A stretch of 64,000 nt of DNA from Syncephalis fuscata (GCA_025786725.1 JAHLTZ010000020.1:410634-474633), one strand, 5' to 3'; numbered from the stretch's first letter, positions 24,365 to 36,053 are shown. The notes: a model not told the origin generated them from the sequence alone. A program made the numbers and translations.

Positions 24365-25074
24365 TTAGAAAGGTGGACCAACTAGCTTAACATTAGCCAC
24401 ACACGTGCTATTAGTGCCACGAGCGATATCCTCGTCTGGAATATCTTCATTGCCTGTTTGGCCAATTGTGATATGTGGATAAAAGTCATTTTGATCAAAG
24501 GCACCTTCGTTGCCGCCTGCCTTCAAATAAACGCTGGCCACTTCTTTGCGTACCGATTCCCAAACGCTAGACTTGACCTTCAAGTACCAAGCCTCACCGT
24601 TCGCTGTACGGGTACGACCCAAACATTCGATGGAGAAAATGGTATACGCCATGTAGTAGTAGCTGCCGATATCGTATAGCTGTTTACCAGTAATGCCTAC
24701 TTTGCTTAACACATCAAATTCTTTACGACTAATGGCAAATGTACCATAATCGTTGGGTAAACGAACAGAGCTTGTCCAGTTTTGCCCAGTAAGGTTGTAG
24801 GCAATTTCTGTAATAACAGGTTTGCTCATATTTTGGAAAAGCGAGTCTGGTTGATCAAAGTATCCTACAAAGTTAACGGCTTGTAGTTTCTCTGCAACTT
24901 CAAATGTCTTGTTTGCCATTGGAGGTGAAATACGATCATTGGCTTGGTCTGCCCCGGTTGATAAATGGTTAGAAAGCTGTATTGATGGAACAAACGTTAT
25001 TTCGACTGGCTGTGCTTGGACATTGCAACAGCAAATGCCACGGCCAAAGAGGATAGAATGTGAAATAGCTTCAT
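24365..25074 (-). CDS. Secreted 2H-phosphoesterase-like protein (paralogue 3)
   Basis: The mature part is open from 25040 to 24365. The core reads GTFAISRKEF, GITGKQLYDIGSYYYM, a conserved Cys (SIECLGRT), WYLKVKSSVW, FYPHITIGQTG and CVANVKLVGPPF. An ATG at 25074 begins a textbook signal peptide (MKLFHILSSLAVAFAVA), but in a frame that must shift by one base near 25030 to join the body. The alternative in-frame N-terminus from 25114 is Cys/His-rich and looks non-biological. As in its neighbours, the first His expected of a 2H enzyme is absent (Tyr-Gly-Thr here); the HITIG motif is kept. Confidence 0.65.
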
Positions 25075-25114
25075 GATAAATAGTATAATGCAGCAATAAG
25101 TAGCAAAACTTCAA

Positions 25115-25755
25115 GAAAGTGGTGATTATAATGGTTGGCTTGAATGAAAAGAGGTAGTATTTTTGGGGGTGTATAAAATATTGATATTACTAAAATAGTA
25201 TGCCAGCTAGCTAATAGTACGTAAATAGAGACTTGGATTATTGAAAGCCAGAAGTGTATGAAAAATAAAGGAAGCCTATTGACATAAACTTGCCAAATAT
25301 ATAGTAAAGACGCCTTGATAAACGTGTTTCATCTTTACGTGCCATATATCTAATTAATTACAAAAAAAAACAAGGCCTAATATGGCTTCATTTCAGCACG
25401 TCATCTCAAACAATATTTGTTGCTTAGTCCCACACTACACGCAAACGTGCACCCACACACACACACATTAAACAGTTTCGTTTATTTTCAGATAAACTAC
25501 TTTCTTTCAGTCGCATTGCCTGTATACTACAGAATAGGCAGTGAAGGTTGTTTTATTGGTCAACTGTGGTGCACATGCACAGATGTAACAAGGGGAGAAG
25601 AACATGCGACAATTTGTTGTTGCTATTTCGCCATAATCTGATTCATAGGGGGTGTAGTTAATGTTACATTTACTGGAAGGTACCCATCAACTAAGCATAA
25701 TGAGGGCCTGTAGTATTAATAAACAATAAACATAACCAGTATCATGGCTGTGAGT
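25115..25755. other. Intergenic region
   Basis: No gene is supported. A short frame at 25417-25641 has no features beyond a (CA)n tract near 25450-25465. Confidence 0.5.
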
Positions 25756-26744
25756 TTATGAGTTTTGAAACTGGGCTAAAAGCTGTTTGAGACGGCGACG
25801 CGACTGCATGATAATCAAGTCGGTGTTGGTGGTCATATTATCAATCGTGGTAGCATCGACCGTAGAATGCAAATGGGCATCTTCGCTACTAGACTTTTGA
25901 TTTCCTTGGTATCTATCCTTTCCAAATACTTTGTCCCATCGCCATTCCCATCGTCTAGTCTCAAGCCCAGCTTGTGTATTCATTATCACTTGTGCGGCCT
26001 CCGATAACTCAGGCGCCATTGTATTAATGGTTGGCCGTTGTAGTCCTTTTCCTTGTCTTTGCTGTTGTTGTTGTAGAAAGTCATTGGACCAATTAGCTGG
26101 GCTAGTGACCGATTTCTCGCCAGTTTTACTTGCTTGCTGGCTATTTGACCATGCGGTATTAAACGGAGTATCAATGGTGGACTGGGTATACACCTCATTG
26201 GTACTGTGCGCCGACCTTACACGATCCAATGCAGAATAATCAAAAATAACGCTTTGTTGTTGTTCCAAGTCATTATTAGATTGCCCCATTCAATAAATTC
26301 GCCATTTACAACATTATTTTTAGAAATAAACGCACGTGTTATCGTTTCATTGTTCCATTCTTCACTAAACTCTTCATCTTTAATATGTGCAAACTCGTAT
26401 TAATATTACCGGTATTGCTGTTTATTCGAGTATTGTCATGCTGCCCCGAGTAAATATCTAGTGGATGAGACGCTACTTTAGAATATACTTGTGGTGTTTT
26501 TGAACGGTTCCAAGAGGTGCCACTCTGTCTCCACATTGTCGTTTACTTTTGATGCTGGAACTGCTGAGCGGAATGGTGCTGGTTGATGTGTTTCGCTACT
26601 AGTATTGATATGTGTTACTAAATGATGGTCAATAGTACCACGCTCGATATGACTGGCCAGTTGTTTCAATAAAGTTGGTCCTTGTTGGCTTGTAGAAGCA
26701 CAGCTATTTTCTAATAAATTTGCATGCTGGTTATTAGCAACCAT
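25756..26744 (-). CDS. PEX20-like peroxisomal import co-receptor candidate, frame-broken
   Basis: Three overlapping frames read as one protein. The N-terminus has a Cys near residue 14 followed by GPTLLKQLASHIER, like the conserved Cys and amphipathic start of PEX5/PEX20 receptors. A W-x-x-x-x-F motif (WHLLEPF) follows, then EEFSEEWNNE, then WSNDFLQQQQ (W-x-x-x-F type), and a basic C-terminus (QSRRRLKQLL). These aromatic motifs bind Pex14/Pex13 in the known family, and PEX20 proteins help Pex7 import PTS2 cargo. The frame breaks near 26490, 26390 and 26285, each needing a one-base change. A truncated PEX5 is the main alternative. Identity is tentative. Confidence 0.45.
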
Positions 26745-27095
26745 TGCAATGCTACTTAAAAACAAATGAATACGCGGGTGTGTGTGTGTGTGTTTATTCA
26801 AATATACACAAAGTAACTAGTTTTACGCTAGCCAAATAATATAACATGGCCTACACGTCAACTAGTGACAAGTGTTTGTCAACAGAGAATGGAGGAGGGT
26901 TGATAAGTAAGTAGATACTAAAGAAAAGAAAGACAGTTGTAGTCCGATCTTGTGATTCTATCGGTGTAATTCACCATCTATTCTCATCGGCCGATAGACC
27001 GACTACAATCTCTACTACTGCCGAGTCACAGCCCTATCACCCAGATCTAGACGGGGTTTTCAACATTCTACTGAACATTATTATAGATATTTACT

Positions 27096-28567
27096 ATGAA
27101 TAACGGTCGACCATTAAGTAGCTATATAAGTCGTGAGACGTCATTACGCATACAACCACGCCAATGGCAACAACAAAAGTTAAAATCAAAACAACATACT
27201 AGTTCAACATCCTGCTATACCAATAGCAATGTGGATCTGTCTATGTGCTTTCGTGGACTATATGTACGCTCTATAGAAACTATAGCTATAGAGCAATCTA
27301 GCTCATTATTGTCGTTATCAAATAATCCTATATTACCTTCTGTAGTCATTGATGCTATTGATGTAGCTACCAATAGTGATTCTATTTTACATAAGCACTT
27401 GGGCACAATTAAACATAATAGTCATAATAGCAATCCAAGTAAATTGGATGTTATCTCTGATACTAGTATCTATTTTGACATATCCTTTATATATAATAAG
27501 CACAGTACTTACAAGTATATATGTATATATAACTACATCATAGTTTACTTTGATGTTATAATTGATCCAGTAGTACCATTTATCTTCAAACTGGATGAAG
27601 ATTACCGCTCAAAAATTGAATATACTTTATTAAACTTTCCGGTAAATCGTATTAATTTAAAATAAACAGCTAATTAATTATTTGAATTAGTACTGGAAGG
27701 ATATGGGATGTACACTTAATAGGAGTGGCAATGGTGGTAAATAATGTTTATAATAATAATTAAATGACTAATCTATTTAGCATTCAATATTCATATTGCT
27801 CGACAATACGAGGCCATTAATACAAGTTTACAAACTGTAGCCAAATTAAAACATTTGCAATTGCGCTTGACTTTTAGTCAGATAAATAATAACGGTAACA
27901 ATCATCAAAGAGAATTAACTAGTGAAATGCTAGGTGATATCGTTGGTTATACATTAAAACAGTTATTTCAAAACTGTGGATCAAACGATATCCATTGATA
28001 TTTTGTCCGATAAATACAAAAGTACACATATACTACACAACATATAGTAATATTGATATCAATACTGTTGTATAGCGTATCGCAATGCAACATAATAGCA
28101 TTCCATCTATTGTTGGTGTATTTACACGAATGATACAACAAAATGTTCAATTTGGTACTAAGTGTTTACAAATAGTTGATCAGCCATGGTTGACTATGAG
28201 AATAAACAATCAAACAGATGAATTGGAAAAGTATTTATCTAAATCACTTTTATCTATAGCACATTATGGTACTCGACAGGTAATAGAATTAAACGCTGGT
28301 TTTATTATAACTAATATCAATTAACTAACCATTTATAGCCTTTATCCTGCTTTTTATCACGTATAGCTGATAACTATCAAAACAGTCAACGTCAATCTGA
28401 TACTGAACTATCTCTGTGGAGTACTACAACCGATGAGTGGACCGATACGGACTCGAATTCTAATGACACAAGCATAAAGTCTTCTACCATTTCAACCATG
28501 GACACAAACTATATCGATGCATGGACAGATAGCGATGATTATTTTACTAGCGATAGCACTGATAGTT
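27096..28567 (+). CDS. Unrecognised multi-exon or broken gene
   Basis: Coding-like blocks follow each other on the plus strand. They are 27096-27665 (189 codons from ATG, Ser/Asn-rich), about 27781-27999 (AINTSLQTVAKLKHLQLRL, then LGDIVGYTLKQLF), 28075-28278 (IPSIVGVFTRMIQQNVQFG and DQPWLTMRINNQTDELEKYL), and 28339-28567 (an acidic Ser/Thr/Asp-rich end, SLWSTTTDEWTDTD, stop TAA). The intron 28279-28338 (gtaata...ttatag) joins in frame. The joins before 28075 need one or more base changes. No domain is recognised; a diverged leucine-rich or scaffold protein is possible. Confidence 0.45.
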
Positions 28568-28655
28568 AAATAGTATCGATTTATGGTAATATTTCAATTT
28601 GCAAGTTTATTGCACCTATGCCCTCTTCCAGCTATAAAAGCTTAGTACTAAACAA

Positions 28656-30429
28656 TTAGACCAATTCCAAATAGCGACGCAATTCCCAATCCGTAACGGC
28701 ATCCGACCAGAGTGACCATTCATTGCGACGAGTAGCCGCATAGTGATCGACAAATTCATCACCAAGTACCTTGCGAGCAATACTATTTTCATCAGCAAAT
28801 GTTTCGGTAGCTGTGCGCAAGTCACGTGCTAGACGCTCCACTGTAGCATCTTGCGTAACATCACCCGATACTGGCGATGGCAATGGCAGCTTTTCCTTAA
28901 TACCATACAACCCACAAGCCAAACAGGCAGCAATGGCCAAATGAGCATTAATATCGGCGCCAGATACTCGCTACCACAGCACAACATTAGCCACGGTAAA
29001 AATAGTTGCAAGTATAGCACAGATCACTTACCATCTCAAGTCGTGTTCCCGAGGGAGAACATGAGGGCACTGTAATGGCCCGCACTGCTGCCGTACGATT
29101 CTCTCGACCCCACGTTACAACAACAGGTGCCCAATAGTTGGCTACAAGTCGCTTATAACTAATAAATCATGTGTTAATGACAACTGTATACTCATAAACT
29201 ATAGTCCATTTAGTTACCTATTGACAGTTGGTGCTAATATGGCCAAAATACTCGGTAGTCCTGCTAACATACCGGCCAAAAAGTGCTGCATTGTAGCACT
29301 CATATGGGTACAGTCACCTTCTTTCGCCTCATCGCTTTCAGTAACGGCAAACACATTCATCCCTGTGGTTATATCACGTAGACTAAAGTGTAAATGGCCA
29401 CTGCAGCCTGGTTGATCACCATATGGCTTGGCCATAAACGATGTAATCACGCCATTTAATAAACCAATCTGCTTGGCCGATGTCTTAAACAATTGAGCAT
29501 AGTCGGCCATTTTCATAGCACTAGCATACTCTATTGCCACTTCATACACGCCAGGGCCTGTTAACCTGTCAATAAACATACTATTTTATCTATGATAACT
29601 GACCTGTTTCTGTGTGAAGTGCTTCCAATGGTACATCAAATAAACGACACTGCTCAATCAAACTGTAAAAGTAATCTTGTTTAAGTGTTGGCCGCAATAG
29701 AGAATAGCCAAACATGCCGGGTGTTAGTGGAGATAGGTTACGGAAATCTTTTTTGGCCAAAGTGTTTGGTGTTTCTTTATCAAATACATACATAATTAAT
29801 AGTTAATTTGTTGATCAATGTAGCTATTATTAATATTCTACTTACCGTCAAATTGGAAAAACTCAAATTCTGCTCCACACATTGGCTCAAAGCCCAATTC
29901 ATTCAGATCATTGACCACACGTTTCAGTAGACTACGTGGACATACTGAAAGTGGTTCTTGTGTTTCTGGATTTAAGAAATCTACCAAAAGAAAGCCGTAT
30001 TCTTCTCCCATGGAATACGACGATAACTATTCAGATCAATACGTGCCAACACATCGCCGTAACCTATTTTATTTATTAATCAATAAACACTTGTATAATG
30101 GGCTATTTGATAAATTACCGTTTTCTGTATTGCTAATACTTGTCGCTTCAGAATAAGTTCGATCATGAAGATCCCATCCAAATACAACACTGCAAAAACC
30201 TAATACATAATAGCCATTTAATTTACAATGCCTTAATAATAATAACAATATTATTAACAATCTATTTACCAAAGCCATCATCTAATATGGATAAAAACTT
30301 TTTCTTAGACATAAGCTTTCCTCGTAAAATACCATCAATATCAATGCCTGCCACTTTAACATAGTGGTCATCCCGCACTAAATCCTTCAAACGACCCGCT
30401 GTCATGTTGTTGTTGTTGTCCATGGTCAT
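28656..30429 (-). CDS. Glutamine-synthetase family protein (class I/FluG-type)
   Basis: A multi-exon gene with all joins in frame. Exon 1 (30429-30270) encodes VKVAGIDIDGILRGK and DDGFG. Exon 2 (30199-30119) has VVFGWD. Next come CGAEFEFFQFD (metal-binding Glu in the E-x-E region), ALHTETGPGVYEVAIEYASA, QPGCSGHLHFSLRD (ATP/metal His) and a Pro/Arg segment ending TRLEM|RVSGADINAHLA. The end is DWELRRYLELV. This is the bacterial-like class I fold, also seen as the C-terminal half of fungal FluG and in gamma-glutamyl-amine ligases. The substrate could be ammonia or an amine, so it is not necessarily the main glutamine synthetase. ATG at 30429 or 30423 can serve as start. Confidence 0.88.
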
Positions 30430-31177
30430 AACTGTTATCGTTGCTGCTATGAAGCTATTGTTACAATGGGTCCAAACAAGTAATGTCCACTGTGATATGT
30501 AGACTAGTAAATCAGTAAGAAATTAACGGCAACAAATGTGGAGACAAGAGGAAAAGCACAGCCAACAGGCCAAGCTGCTGGTCGTCGTCAACACATGTTT
30601 ATTATAGAGAGTCGACAGACTATAATAGGTGTTGATATTCACGCTGGGTTATTGCCATTAGCGTGCCAATGGTCAATCATCCAGAGTGACCATCGCTTGA
30701 GCCAATCCCTGTGTACAGAGTAGGGCATGAACGTGGGGAGTGGCCATCTGATTGGGCGGCTCAACTGATTGGTAGAAGCTCTATACTCAAGGCGTATAGC
30801 TCGCTTCGTCATCGATGTGTGAGCAGAGTCATCTCTTTTGGCTACTATCAATCTTCATCCCGTTGCTACCATCGCCACTACTGCTATCGTAGTCGTTTTC
30901 GCTTGCTGTTAGTCGTGCTCTGTGGTGCTCATCTGTCGATCGGCCGTACGATTCCGTCGTTTGAGCTGTTTTGACTCTGCTTGTATACGCATATCATTAG
31001 TCGTTGCCGGCTACGGCATTTTCATTCCTATCTTTCGTTTTCTACTACTACTACTACTACTACTACTATACGTTTAACCAACCAAGTGACGTACGGGCCA
31101 TACTAGCACCGTTTGCGTCTTTTATTTCCTTGCTGTTTTATACAGATCTAAAGTCAGGATAGAACAGAATAGTCAAT
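30430..31177. promoter_or_regulatory. Divergent promoter region (GS-like / endosulfine)
   Basis: The two flanking genes are transcribed away from this interval, so it must hold both promoters. It is less AT-rich than most spacers and contains a (CTA)n microsatellite at 31041-31069. The frames within it show no coding support. Confidence 0.5.
31041..31069. repeat. (CTA)n microsatellite
   Basis: About nine uninterrupted CTA units lie in the 5' flank of the endosulfine gene. Confidence 0.95.
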
Positions 31178-31728
31178 ATGAATCCAGCTAAGCAGAATAA
31201 AATTGACCTTAGTGTAAGTTGCTACCTGGGTGTTACATGACGGCTACTATTGCCTTGACAAGGCTTATTGACACTAATTGGGCGGCTTGTCGCTGGTGCT
31301 TGAAACAGTACAACTAACGAATATGTCTAGCAATTTACAGATGAAGAAAAGGCCATTTTTCGCAAGTACGGTAAATTGCCGACGCGCGATATTGCTCGTA
31401 ACAAGTTCCAGGCAAGTAAAGCATAATGAATGACATCAATTTATTTTGTAACTGTGTTTTAACGGGCATTTAATAGGAGCGTAAGTACTTTGACTCGGGA
31501 GACTATGAATTAAACAAGGCTGGCCGTCAAGATGCAACAGTGGGTGTACAGCATCCCTCGCCTGACAAAATCCCACATGGAGCCAGCACTGCTGCTGCCT
31601 CGCAGCATTTAGGCAAAACCAATGCCTCTGCTGTTCAGCGTGAAAGCAGCTTGACACATGAGGCAACAGAGGAGATAACTAATGCTGCTGAAGCCGTGGC
31701 AGCGGCAAAGAAGTTGGCTGCTGAGTAG
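31178..31728 (+). CDS. Endosulfine/ARPP-19 family PP2A inhibitor (Igo1-like)
   Basis: Three exons (31178-31213, 31331-31411, 31477-31728) give 122 aa. The second intron (31412-31476) starts with GC (CAG|gcaagt). The family core is intact: FTDEEKAIFRKYGKLP, then the hallmark KYFDSGDY, whose Ser is phosphorylated by Greatwall/Rim15 to make the protein inhibit PP2A-B55, controlling mitotic entry and quiescence. The C-terminus is Ala-rich (AAEAVAAAKKLAAE). Confidence 0.92.
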
Positions 31729-32026
31729 ATTGACAAGCTATCCATTTGTTCAATTAATGGTGCTTAAGAAGATATTTGTTTCGTCATTGCTCTGTTCAAC
31801 TGTCAGCTAGTACTTTTTTGATAGTTTGAAGCAGATAGAAATATATTGGTTAAATCTACGTTTATAGCTTTATTCGACGATGTATATTATCTACGTAAAT
31901 GATTCATGTGATGGTGTGTATGAGGTTCAAATGAGTGTTTATAAAACAAAAAATGTTTTTTTTGTATTTTTTATTTTTTGGCCTATTAGTAACTACTGGC
32001 GACACAGCCATTAATTGTTTTGTGTT

Positions 32027-33309
32027 ATGGCGAAAGGTTCTGATAAAAAAGCTGTTGGCAGTGGCGGAAAGAAAGCAAAGCTAGATGGTAAAGATGCGGC
32101 CAGTGTTGGCGAGACGGCCGCGTTGCAAAAACTAAGTGCATTTGGTGCTCAATTTATGGCTGCACTTGGTGCTGGGCAGTCTTCGCTTGCTATGGCGACA
32201 GACGAGCAACACAGCGATTCAGACGACGAAGGTTCGGCAATCTCCAACGATAGCGATCACGGTAAGCAGTGTACTTTTTATTTACTGAACAGTAAGCTAT
32301 ATATAATATAAATTACAGATGCAACGACTATCGATACACCCGCTACAAACAAACAACCATCGGCAAAACATCAGCATAAAAAGACGACGACCGTGACAGT
32401 AAATGAAGTAGAAGTAACCGTGTTTAAGGATCCAACAGCACAGCGCATTGCTACAACTAATAAACGAGACTATAAAGCGTTCATGGTGAGCTCTATTACG
32501 CTATTCATGTGACCAGTGTATTAATCAACAATGTTTATACTTACAATAGTCATCCAAAATAGACAAGATTAACAATGTAAAGCCAAACACAACACCACAA
32601 ACACAGCAAGAGCAGCAGGAGGAAATGTAAGCATGTTTATTCTATTATTGTCATTGTGTTATTCATATTTGCATTAGTGAAGATCGGCTTCATGACAAAG
32701 AGCTTAATGATCTACTCCAAAGCTCCAATCTTATTGAGCGTATTGGTAAGCGATTATAGTGGTATCTATTCAGTTGCTTATATTACAACTGTTTAAAGCC
32801 ACCGAGCAGCTAGCAGGCAAAGATAGAAAAAAATACTTACAAGGAAAGATGATTGAGCTAGGTGCCAAGGTTGGTCAATATCATTTACATCTATACACTT
32901 GCTGATGATACAGCTCCATACTAGCCAATTAAGAGTCCAAGTCGATTGCCATTTAATGTTCATGTAGGCATTCAAGATAGCAGAAAGAAAAAGGTCGAGC
33001 AGCATTTAGAAGAAGTAAGTATCATGTACAGCTATTGGCTATGGGCTAACAACAGCATATTAGGCACGTAATATAGGCATGTTTCGTACTTCGCTTCGTC
33101 GTGAGCTGGAGGATCAGATTGGTGTTAAGCGTAAGAAAGAAGAGATGGTGCGCAAAGATCGCGGTATGAAAATGGCAGTTGGTAAATACAAGAATGGTGC
33201 GTTGCATATCAGCGCCAATGAGCTACGAGCAATAAACCGTGAAGGAAGTTCAAGCGGTACAAATCGTCGAGGCAATGGTGGACGGGGCGGGAAAAAGCGT
33301 AAACGCTGA
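32027..33309 (+). CDS. FAF1/C1orf131-like 40S ribosome assembly factor
   Basis: Seven exons join in frame from ATG 32027 (a TTG 12 bp upstream is not needed) to TGA 33307-33309. A Lys-rich start and an acidic Ser/Asp patch (SDSDDEGS) are followed by VTVFKDPTAQR, KGKMIELGAK-type (QGKMIELGAK|PIKSPSRLPFN), GMFRTSLRRELEDQIG and VGKYKNGALHIS, then a basic GRGGKKRKR end. VGK[YF]KNG-x-L-x-[IL]S is characteristic of the yeast Faf1/human C1orf131 family, which acts in the small-subunit processome in the nucleolus. Confidence 0.8.
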
Positions 33310-33361
33310 TAAAAGCACATGTTTTGTTAAATAAATAAATAATTCATTTGGTGTGATCAAC

Positions 33362-33994
33362 TTAGTACCACGGATGCGTGATGTTTATTAAGATCTGGTA
33401 GTAGGATTCAAAATTAGGTATACAGGCAAATCCAAAAATAAAGGCTGTAGATGAAATTGCTACCACGTACGCTCCCGAACGGACCTGATCAATGTTAAAC
33501 AGATAAGCAGGATAGAAGACGCATCTTGCTAATAGATGCAGGCAAGCAAGCGTAGCAGTATGTGCAATAGATGCTTTCTGCACGTGAACAGCGATAATGG
33601 CTGCGGCAAATCCAGGAAATCCTTCCAGTAAGTTTTGGTGAGCAGCCACTGCGCGATGCGACCATCCGCGAAGATTATTGCGTTCCAGTCGTGGCGCCTA
33701 GCCAGGGCTTAAGTAACTCTATAGCTTGCTTTCAACTGCATATCACTCTACCTTGTTATCCAAACCGTTTGGTAGGCCTGCAGCTGCGCCAATCAAACAA
33801 CCAACCGAGCTGAAAATATAAGTAAATACAAATACTAAAGCCAATATAATAAATGGAACATTTTTCAGTTTATCCGAAAAAAGCAGTGGAAGTGAACGTA
33901 TCAACTCCAGCTGCTCTAAACGAGCGGTCACTAAGAAGCCGGCTCCATACATGGCTGGTAATAGAATGGCAAGTTGAATTGCGTTAGTCTGCAT
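33362..33994 (-). CDS. MAPEG-family membrane protein
   Basis: Two exons separated by an intron within about 33700-33750 (AAC AAG|gtagag...gctag|GCG CCA CGA). There are four hydrophobic segments. The signature is R-x-x-[AH]-x-AAHQNLLEGFPGFAAA, the MAPEG motif normally written AxxNxxE, with HQNLLE at its centre; RSGAYVVAISS follows. Relatives include microsomal glutathione transferases and eicosanoid enzymes, as well as small proteins of unknown activity. It starts at ATG 33994. It converges with FAF1, with only about 50 bp between stops. Confidence 0.85.
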
Positions 33995-34487
33995 CTTGGA
34001 AGAAATAAATAGACAATGCTGTGTTGAGTAGTTTGACGCGTTGTCATATTTAAAAATGGTTGGTTTTAGACAAATCAGTATGACAATTACGTTTCACAGC
34101 GCCAGAGTTTGAATTTTTTGCCTAATCAATATTCCCATCACACATTTATTAGATCAATAAAGGTAGGCTGTCAGGACATATCATTTAACAGTACAATAAT
34201 GAGGCTATTTATATTAGATAACCAGCCATATTGTAACAAGTCTTTTCTAAATAAAATAAAATAATACTAAAGAAAAAATTAATAATTAATATATATATAT
34301 ATAGCTATGTGTATATTTATATTGAGTGTATATTACCTGTGTATTTTGAGGTCTACGACTAGTTAACCTGAAAGTTTAGCTTACAATACTATGAACCACC
34401 ATGTGCACAGCCATATGAACAATGGTGGCGGCAATTAGCATTGTCATCTTTATTATTAAAATATTAAACTATTATTATTTAATGAAT
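33995..34487. other. AT-rich spacer
   Basis: I see nothing beyond a short (TA)n run near 34290-34304. Confidence 0.5.
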
Positions 34488-36053
34488 TTAAAGCGGCTCA
34501 GGTACAAAGCTCGTAATAAGCGTCGTCTTCCCATTCATCAATAGCATGTGCCCGAATGCAACTACGCAGTATTCTACATCTGATGTTGGAAACGGATAAA
34601 CATTTACATTACCTGTTACGATATCAATAATACAGTATTGATCAGCAAAAATCTTATAAGCAATAATTTTTGTATCAATAAGGTGTTTAAATTGATAAGC
34701 GCCGGGGCATAAGATCTTTAAATCAATGCAATGCTGAATCTCCCCATCCAATAATGAAACAATAACTAATATCAGTCCAAGTTTTAAGCAAAATGCGACC
34801 AGATTATGCGTTGGAATTAAAAATAAATCTTTAAATTCGCTTGCTGGATAGTTGCATTCAAAAATGACTCCCTTGCTTAAAAAATTGCTCTGATGTGCCG
34901 CCGCCAACTTTTCATATTGCCACTTGAAGTTTCTTTGAGTGAAGGACAGTTGTAGCAAAATAGCAATCGATTGCAATCAATTAAATAAAATTTTAACTGT
35001 GGCATGGCTGGGTTATTGGGCAAACAAAATGACCTGATGTAATTCGGGCATTAATAAGTTGACATCGAGAGTTAATAATACGCGGGTTATTTTATACAAA
35101 ATCCTTTTTCTGCAAGTACCGTATTGCAAAAGTATTATTTCGCTATTGTTCACTGTGTGTATTTTAAAATCGCTACTTTCACCAATGTTTGGAACATTAA
35201 TGAATTGACGCCTACGCATTTGTGTTTTTGAAAAATCGCTATACAATAGCTTAGTGTTAGTGTTTTGAGTTTGGAAAAATAACACAGATGCATTTATAAT
35301 TCTACCATCCCGATCGCCATTGAAACCGATCGATTGTAGCAGTTGGCAACTATTTGCGCTCCATATTTGAAGTACGTCTGAACGATTTCCATAGCGTTTC
35401 AAATGCAGAATTACGTACATCCCTTCATTAATTTCATCTACTTGCTGTCGATATTAATAGAATTTTATGCTTTTATCGCGTCTATGCCTTCTTTACATAT
35501 ATTTATCAAATATGTTTTGGTCGTATTTTCCAGTGAGATTTTGATCAAATTAATCTGAAGATGCCAATTATTTGTTATTGCAAACCAACCAGAGTAACCT
35601 GCAATAATCTTTATCTTAAAATATGCTGGATGAGTTGTTTCATCTACAAAAAAGGTATCTGTTATTTCGGTTATAACATATGATTTTAGATGAGCTGTCA
35701 ATGTTGGTTTATTCCTTTGCCAATTTAGACCCATGCTAAAAGTTGCCTGTATAATTGAACCCATGTAAATTTTAGTGCTGTTTCGTTTTTCTCATCAGCT
35801 ATTGCTTCTAATACTTGTTGCTTTTGTTTTAATTGCCATGTAACTAATCGATGTCGGTGTTGATATCACAAGAAAAATCACGCTGGTATAGTTTGTGCCA
35901 TAGACTATCATATTTTATGGTAGAGCCATACAGTGTTTTACAAGTACATGCCAAGACAACTGTAACAGTTATCTCACTCGACATCGATATACGATGAACT
36001 ATCTCAACAATTTGCCACAACTTCGGCAGTATGTTGGTATTCTGTGCTGTCAT
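34488..36053 (-). pseudogene. F-box-like gene, frame-broken
   Basis: From ATG 36053 the N-terminus (LPKLWQIVEIVHRIS, VVLACTCKTLYG, LWHKLYQRDFS) has the pattern of an F-box: hydrophobic helix, 'C-x-x-LY' turn, then W-x-x-LY. The layout parallels the F-box gene at 52656. Downstream blocks are TWQLKQKQQVLEAIADE, WVQLYRQLLAW, NWQRNKPTLTAH, INEGMYVILHLKRYGN, SDVLQIWSANSCQLL and a propeller-like end. They lie in changing frames, with breaks near 35860, 35745, 35440 and 34990. It may be a decayed paralogue or a real gene damaged by sequence errors; the number of breaks favours the former slightly. Confidence 0.55.
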
